Shown here: positions 59,817-64,000 of the stretch, piece by piece
Layout: the number at the start of each line of letters is the position of its first letter
Numbering within the stretch: the stretch's first letter is position 1
Assembly: GCF_039541875.1 (NCBI RefSeq)
Contig: NZ_BAABHB010000005.1
Coordinates: 1 to 64,000 of the forward strand
Direction: 5' to 3'
Source of the DNA: Nibrella viscosa
GTDB lineage: Bacteria > Bacteroidota > Bacteroidia > Cytophagales > Spirosomataceae
Length of the DNA: 64,000 bases
Made by a program: the position numbers and the translations under genes
The notes under the pieces: model-generated
Told to the model about the DNA's origin: nothing
Database searches by the model: none
What the model saw: the letters and a program-made list of their open reading frames with translations, nothing else

Positions 59817-60359
59817 TTAATGAGTGTAATACGGTGCAATCATCAGGTAAACAACTACGCCGGTGATGCTCACATACAACCAGATTGGGTACGCCCATTT
59901 CACCACCCGCCGGTGCTGTGCGTACTGCCCCGACAACGCATAATACAACGCCCGCAGTACAAACCAAACAACTACCACCGACAAGACAATGTGCGAAATC
60001 AGCAGGAAGTAATACACCGGCCGTATCCATCCTTCACCTCCGAAAGCTGTCGACTCGTTCGAGAGGTGGTAGAGTACATAACTAACCAGGAAAACCGACC
60101 CCAGTACAAAGGCCATAAGCATAGTTAGACGGTGGGCGGCAATGTTCTTTTGCCGAATAAAATACAATCCGGCCATTAACAGAATAGCAGTCAGTGAATT
60201 GATAATGCCGTTCAGATGGGGCAGGTAGGTAGTCCAGCTACCCAAATCAACCTTCTGACGGATACCTAACAGGACGGCTACCGCAACCGGAATGGCAACC
60301 GCCAAAATGTTGATAAGTTGATTTGCTTTTTTCTGTTTGCTAATTAAAACAGTTTCCAT
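59817..60359 (-). CDS. DUF420 membrane protein
   Basis: A 180-residue protein with five hydrophobic helices and the DUF420 pattern: LPHLNGIINSLTAILL, HRLTMLMAFVLGSVFLVSYVLYH in part (HRLTMLMAF), HIVLSVVV and HRRVVKWAYPIWLYVSITG in part. Conserved His residues could bind a metal or haem. The start at METVLISKQ is chosen since the longer frame overlaps SCO1. It is common beside oxidase genes; function unproven. Confidence 0.85.
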   Translation of the reverse strand: METVLISKQKKANQLINILAVAIPVAVAVLLGIRQKVDLGSWTTYLPHLNGIINSLTAILLMAGLYFIRQKNIAAHRLTMLMAFVLGSVFLVSYVLYHLSNESTAFGGEGWIRPVYYFLLISHIVLSVVVVWFVLRALYYALSGQYAQHRRVVKWAYPIWLYVSITGVVVYLMIAPYYTH

Positions 60360-60366
60360 AGGTGGG

Positions 60367-61077
60367 TTACTGAGTTTTGTACATGTCCAGTAAAACGCGG
60401 ATTTCAAGTATCAGCCGGTCTACATCTTCGGGATCTGTTCCGTCGTAAAACCCTCTGATATACCCTTCCTTGTCTACCAATACCAACTTCTCGCTATGGA
60501 TAAAAGTTTCGTCGGGCTTACCATAACTAACTCCGTGATCGACAACGGGTAAAAAGTACCCTCGCTGCGCCATATTATAAATTTGCGCTTTGTCGCCTGT
60601 GAGGAAATACCACTTTCCCGGAATCGCTTCATACTTGCGGGCATAGGCCTGCAGCTTCTCCGGGCTATCGTGCTCCGGGTCTACCGAAAATGACAAAAAG
60701 ACCAGATCCGGATTATCGCGAAAAATATCCTGAACACGGGTAAGCTGCGACGAAAGCTTTGGGCAAATGGTACCGCAACGGGTAAAGAAAAAATCGGCAA
60801 CGTGAATCTTACCTTTGGTAACAGATTGATCAACCGCTTTGTCGTTTTGGTCTGTGAGCCGAAAGCCGGGGACTGTATGAAAGACAGTATCTATCACGTT
60901 TTCCCCTTTCAAATTAACTTGCTTCCGCATTAGCGGCTCGCCTGTTGTAGAATCAATACGGGGAATGTATTTGGGCAGAGTAAAGTGGTTACGCCCAAAA
61001 AGCTTCAAAAAAATAAACAGTAAAGCCGGGACCAGCAGTACAAGCAGCAGCGTCCCGGCTTTCCACGATTTAAACAT
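60367..61077 (-). CDS. SCO1/SenC family copper chaperone
   Basis: Delivers copper to the CuA site of cytochrome c oxidase or reduces its thiols. The 236-residue protein has an N-terminal membrane anchor (TLLLVLLVPALLFIFL) and a thioredoxin-like domain with C101-GTI-C105 and the copper-ligand His in TFIHSEKLVLVD. All three metal ligands are present. It is 2 bp after the subunit IV gene. Confidence 0.95.
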   Translation of the reverse strand: MFKSWKAGTLLLVLLVPALLFIFLKLFGRNHFTLPKYIPRIDSTTGEPLMRKQVNLKGENVIDTVFHTVPGFRLTDQNDKAVDQSVTKGKIHVADFFFTRCGTICPKLSSQLTRVQDIFRDNPDLVFLSFSVDPEHDSPEKLQAYARKYEAIPGKWYFLTGDKAQIYNMAQRGYFLPVVDHGVSYGKPDETFIHSEKLVLVDKEGYIRGFYDGTDPEDVDRLILEIRVLLDMYKTQ

Positions 61078-61079
61078 AA

Positions 61080-61412
61080 TTACCTAAGTCCAAAAATACT
61101 GCCGCCTTCGACCAGCAAGGCTACAAGGAGCCAAACAACAAACAAACAAGGCAACAAAATTGACCAAATTAAACTTTTAACCTCGTGCTTCAGGTGCATG
61201 AATTCACCCACAATGTAGAATGCCTTTACAATCGTCATCCCACAGAAGATTGCTATACGCAACGTTCCGGCAGGCATTGTAAACGCAATGAGGAACTCTA
61301 GTGCTGTGATTCCAGCCAGGATCCAGAACGTACGCCAGATAATAGCGGTTTGCGGTGGATTTACATCTGTTCCGCTATGATTGTCAAATTCAGGGTTATG
61401 ATGACCAGCCAT
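61080..61412 (-). CDS. Cytochrome c oxidase subunit IV family protein
   Basis: A 110-residue membrane protein with three hydrophobic helices (FWILAGITALEFLIAF, GMTIVKAFYIVGEFMHL, LLPCLFVVWLLVALLV). The YIVGEFMHLKHEVK block matches the COX4/CyoD-like family. It follows two subunit III genes. Confidence 0.88.
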   Translation of the reverse strand: MAGHHNPEFDNHSGTDVNPPQTAIIWRTFWILAGITALEFLIAFTMPAGTLRIAIFCGMTIVKAFYIVGEFMHLKHEVKSLIWSILLPCLFVVWLLVALLVEGGSIFGLR

Positions 61413-61432
61413 AAAATGTTATGCTTCTGAGC

Positions 61433-62215
61433 TTATACCAGATAAAAGAACGTAAAGACGAATACCCAAACCAGATCGACAAAGTGCCAGTACAGACCTA
61501 CTTTTTCAACCATTTCATAGTGGCCCCGGCGATCATACAGGCCGGTAGCTGTACGGTAAAAAATCAGGATGTTCAGTACAACACCACTAAGAACGTGGGT
61601 GCCGTGGAAACCTGTAATAAAAAAGAACAGGTCGGCAAAGGCCGGCGGACCATACTGGTTTTCGATCAGATTAGCTCCAAAAATGGTGCGCTGTATCCAC
61701 TCACCACTTACCAGTTCGCGAACAACTGTTCCCTTATCTGTACCGTGAATAAAGTGCGACCACTCCCAAGCCTGGCTACCCAAAAAGGTAAGACCACCCA
61801 GAATTGTCCACAGCATATATTTTTCTACATCCGCCCGATCCCGACGATGGCCGGCCTCAACCGCCAAAACCATAGTTACACTACTAAAGATAAGGATGAA
61901 GGTCATTAAGCCCACAAAAACGAGCGGCAATTCAACTCCATGGAAAAAAGGCACGGAATTGTACACTTTTTCAGGGATAGGCCAGTACAGGTTAGAAAAC
62001 TGGAAGATTTCGCCGTGAATGGCCGGGTCCCAGGCCGGATAACTAAATCGGATTAAGCCATAGGTAACAAGCAGGGCCGAGAAGGTGAACGTATCCGAGA
62101 TGAGAAAAAACCACATCATCAGCTTGCCGTAGCTGGCGTTCATCGGCTCAACACCGCCCATCCAGGTCTTTTTGTCGAATGTCGTTGTTGCGTCAGTCGT
62201 TGCAGTAGCCGCCAT
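61433..62215 (-). CDS. Haem-copper oxidase subunit III (long form)
   Basis: A 260-residue integral membrane protein of the CoxC/CtaE family. Seven hydrophobic segments, WMGGVEPMNASYGKLMMWFFL in part, the conserved AWEWSHFI, and HGTHVLSGVVLNI near the end support it. Subunit III stabilises the oxidase core. A second, shorter subunit III gene precedes it 17 bp upstream. Subunits I and II are not in the window. Confidence 0.92.
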   Translation of the reverse strand: MAATATTDATTTFDKKTWMGGVEPMNASYGKLMMWFFLISDTFTFSALLVTYGLIRFSYPAWDPAIHGEIFQFSNLYWPIPEKVYNSVPFFHGVELPLVFVGLMTFILIFSSVTMVLAVEAGHRRDRADVEKYMLWTILGGLTFLGSQAWEWSHFIHGTDKGTVVRELVSGEWIQRTIFGANLIENQYGPPAFADLFFFITGFHGTHVLSGVVLNILIFYRTATGLYDRRGHYEMVEKVGLYWHFVDLVWVFVFTFFYLV

Positions 62216-62232
62216 GCGTCAGAGTCTAATTA

Positions 62233-62826
62233 TCAATGAAAGTAAACTAAGAAGAAAAATAAATACAACCACAGAATATCCAGAAAATGCCAATAAGCTG
62301 CACAAATCTCGATCTGCTCCAGGCTTTTGGCATGAACTTTTAGCCGAAACGTAGCCCTAAGGGCAAACAGCAGCACCAAAAGTCCCGTGATCAAGTGAAA
62401 GGCGTGAAGACCCGTAAATACATACATAAACGAGCCGGCCGGGTTACCCACAAAATACACATCCTGAGCAACCAGGCTTTTCCAACCTTCAAATTGCATC
62501 ACCAAAAAGGCAATTCCGAATGCAAAAGTAACAGATATTGCTATTTTCAGGCTGGTAAAGTTATCTTTTTTTGCAGCCAGAAGTGCCCAATGCATAGTCA
62601 GACTACTAATGACCAAAACAACAGTGCTATAGCTGAATACAGCCGGTATGTCATACTCAAGCCAGTTACCCTCTGCCCGCCGGACCAGATAAGCACTGGT
62701 CATAGCGGCAAATAGCATAATGATGCTGACAATGAACAACCACAGGATAAACTTACGTGGATTCATTGAAAGCGTCTCTTCCGGCTCTTCCTGTACCCAC
62801 TTCACGCTTTCTATTTCTTCTTTCAT
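62233..62826 (-). CDS. Haem-copper oxidase subunit III (short form)
   Basis: A 197-residue subunit III-type protein with five hydrophobic helices; MNPRKFILWLFIVSIIMLFAA in part, FEGWKSL and GLHAFHLITGLLVLLFALR are family blocks. It is shorter than the adjacent paralogue. The tandem presence of a five-helix and a longer form is common in Bacteroidota oxidase operons. Confidence 0.92.
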   Translation of the reverse strand: MKEEIESVKWVQEEPEETLSMNPRKFILWLFIVSIIMLFAAMTSAYLVRRAEGNWLEYDIPAVFSYSTVVLVISSLTMHWALLAAKKDNFTSLKIAISVTFAFGIAFLVMQFEGWKSLVAQDVYFVGNPAGSFMYVFTGLHAFHLITGLLVLLFALRATFRLKVHAKSLEQIEICAAYWHFLDILWLYLFFFLVYFH

Positions 62827-62829
62827 ACG

Positions 62830-63729
62830 TTATATTTTGTCTAAAACGTAAGCTATTTGAACAACTGGCAAATAAATAAAGGAGCCGAACATTAATAGCC
62901 GCGCGGCTTTATCACTGCCGTTTTTTACCAATCTGTAATTCAGGTATAGGAAGAGTATGCCGAAAATGGTAGCTATCCAGGCTGCCGTAAGCCCCGTCAA
63001 ACCTAATTGAGTGGGTAAAATACTCAGCGGTAGCAATACCATAGTAAACAGCATTACCAAGAGTGCAGTTTCGAATGATTTGGTACGATTCAACGGCAAT
63101 AACCGGAATCCAGCTTTTTTATAATCATCATCCAGCACCCAGGCTATAGCCCAGAAGTGAGGGAACTGCCACACAAATTGAACCGCAAAAATAACCAATG
63201 CCTCCAGGTTAATTATTCCACTGGAAGCTACCCAGCCAATTAGGGGGGGTAGCGCTCCGGGAATGGCACCAACAAATACAGCAACAGGCCCTACCCGCTT
63301 CAGGGGTGTGTATACGTAGCCGTACAGGAAAAAAGAAAGAAACGAAAGAGCAGCCGCCAGCGGATTGTAAAATATAGTTTGAATGGTAAGCCCAAAAAAC
63401 AATAAAGCCGCTATAAAAATCTGAGCATTTCGTTTACTTAACCGCCCTGATGGTAGTGGACGAGTGCCTGTTCGCTTCATCAGCTTATCCAACTCCACCT
63501 CCAGCACCTGATTCGTTGCATTGGCTGCTCCGGTAATCAGCAGTCCGCTAAGCGTAAATAGCAAAACCTTGCCAAAATCATATGGTTGTTTAGCAGCTAA
63601 TAGGTACCCGATAGCCCCCGAAAAGCCGACAATGACTGAAAGCCGAAGCTTTAGCAGTTCAACATAAGCCTTTAACTGAGCTCTCCACCGTATCTGCGAC
63701 GATTCAACTTGCTCCTCTACCATAATCAT
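62830..63729 (-). CDS. ctaB: Haem o synthase (protohaem IX farnesyltransferase)
   Basis: Adds a farnesyl group to haem b, making haem o for cytochrome oxidase. The 299-residue UbiA-family membrane protein has the prenyl-diphosphate site in ATNQVLEVELDKLMKRTGTR (first Asp-rich region) and WQFPHFWAIAWVLDDDYKKAG (second). It is also named cyoE. It lies 3 bp after the haem A synthase gene. Confidence 0.95.
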   Translation of the reverse strand: MIMVEEQVESSQIRWRAQLKAYVELLKLRLSVIVGFSGAIGYLLAAKQPYDFGKVLLFTLSGLLITGAANATNQVLEVELDKLMKRTGTRPLPSGRLSKRNAQIFIAALLFFGLTIQTIFYNPLAAALSFLSFFLYGYVYTPLKRVGPVAVFVGAIPGALPPLIGWVASSGIINLEALVIFAVQFVWQFPHFWAIAWVLDDDYKKAGFRLLPLNRTKSFETALLVMLFTMVLLPLSILPTQLGLTGLTAAWIATIFGILFLYLNYRLVKNGSDKAARLLMFGSFIYLPVVQIAYVLDKI

Positions 63730-63732
63730 AAC

Positions 63733-64000
63733 CTAAACCGCTTCTCCAGATTTTACCCCTGCATACCGTCTCGCAGGGAACAGGTACTCTTTATTCAGTA
63801 ACAATAGAAGCACAAATTGGATTCCCAACGCCACTATTGCCAGGGTAAGATGCACCGGTTGTAAAAAGGTAGGTATAGCGAAGTACGCCATAATGGCCCC
63901 CGTGATGATTTCAACTCCGAGCAGAACAATTACCCAATTAGCCAGCAAAGCGATTACACCGGTATTAGTCTTCTGCGTCTTGAACTTGATTAACCAGTAG
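63733..64000 (-). CDS. ctaA: Haem A synthase (CtaA/COX15), C-terminal part only
   Basis: The frame is open to the window edge and encodes about 89 residues. Two hydrophobic helices and the conserved haem-ligand His in FLQPVHLTLAIVALG identify the end of CtaA/COX15, which oxidises haem o to haem a. The 5' part lies outside the window. Confidence 0.85.
   Translation of the reverse strand, partial: YWLIKFKTQKTNTGVIALLANWVIVLLGVEIITGAIMAYFAIPTFLQPVHLTLAIVALGIQFVLLLLLNKEYLFPARRYAGVKSGEAV

Overview
The window looks like chromosomal DNA of a member of the Bacteroidota, most likely a Cytophagales (Spirosoma-like) bacterium of moderate GC. This rests on three things. The best promoters match the Bacteroidetes sigma signature (TTTG or TTG, about 18-20 nt, TAnnTTTG). 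Start codons generally lack a Shine-Dalgarno sequence. The core gene order (rplQ-carA-eno; LemA-TPM-TPM; CtaA-CtaB-CoxIII-CoxIII-CoxIV-SCO1-DUF420) and the extended ribosomal protein tails fit the group. Species identity is inference.

Layout. 1-8000 is an accessory defence region: a C5 DNA methyltransferase with a MerR-like N-terminus (dcm-like), an IS256-family transposase remnant that has cut off the end of hsdS, an Abi_2 (AbiD/AbiF-like) HEPN gene, hsdM, and a divergent malate synthase. A complete small-RNA unit (promoter, two-copy repeat, strong hairpin, Rho-independent terminator) lies between hsdM and the Abi_2 gene. It has the architecture of an RNA antitoxin followed by a toxin, and I regard it as the most interesting item in the window. 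No hsdR is present.

8000-21600 is mixed housekeeping: a lipoprotein, a Tat-exported Gfo/Idh/MocA oxidoreductase, a Tll0287-like lipoprotein, prfA, an atypical SDR, a DUF547 protein, LemA plus two TPM-domain proteins, another lipoprotein, gpmI, a low-molecular-weight phosphatase, a DivIC/FtsB-like protein, eno and carA. 21668-40892 is an almost complete S10-spc-alpha ribosomal cluster on the minus strand (rplQ back to rpsJ), then fusA, rpsG and rpsL. 41005-56757 holds a DUF3467 gene, rpoC, an unrelated polytopic membrane protein, rpoB, rplL, rplJ, rplA, rplK, nusG, secE, tRNA-Trp, tuf, tRNA-Thr, tRNA-Gly (with a tRNA-Gly relic) and tRNA-Tyr. 56931-59380 is an outer-membrane protein, a probable anti-sigma factor and an ECF sigma factor. 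59530-64000 is a cytochrome oxidase assembly and subunit operon running off the right edge.

Two patterns cut across the regions. First, at least ten short intergenic spaces carry degenerate repeats with a 7-bp period (words such as GTTTGNN, NNCAGTN, AATGNNN), usually arranged as inverted arms that can form long hairpins. They occur even inside the ribosomal protein operon and between tRNA genes. Second, promoters of the translation genes share a similar start of transcript just after the -7 element (GCAGTCCG, GCACTCCG, GCAACTCC, GCAAACTC), and terminators of fusA and tuf overlap the promoter of the next unit.
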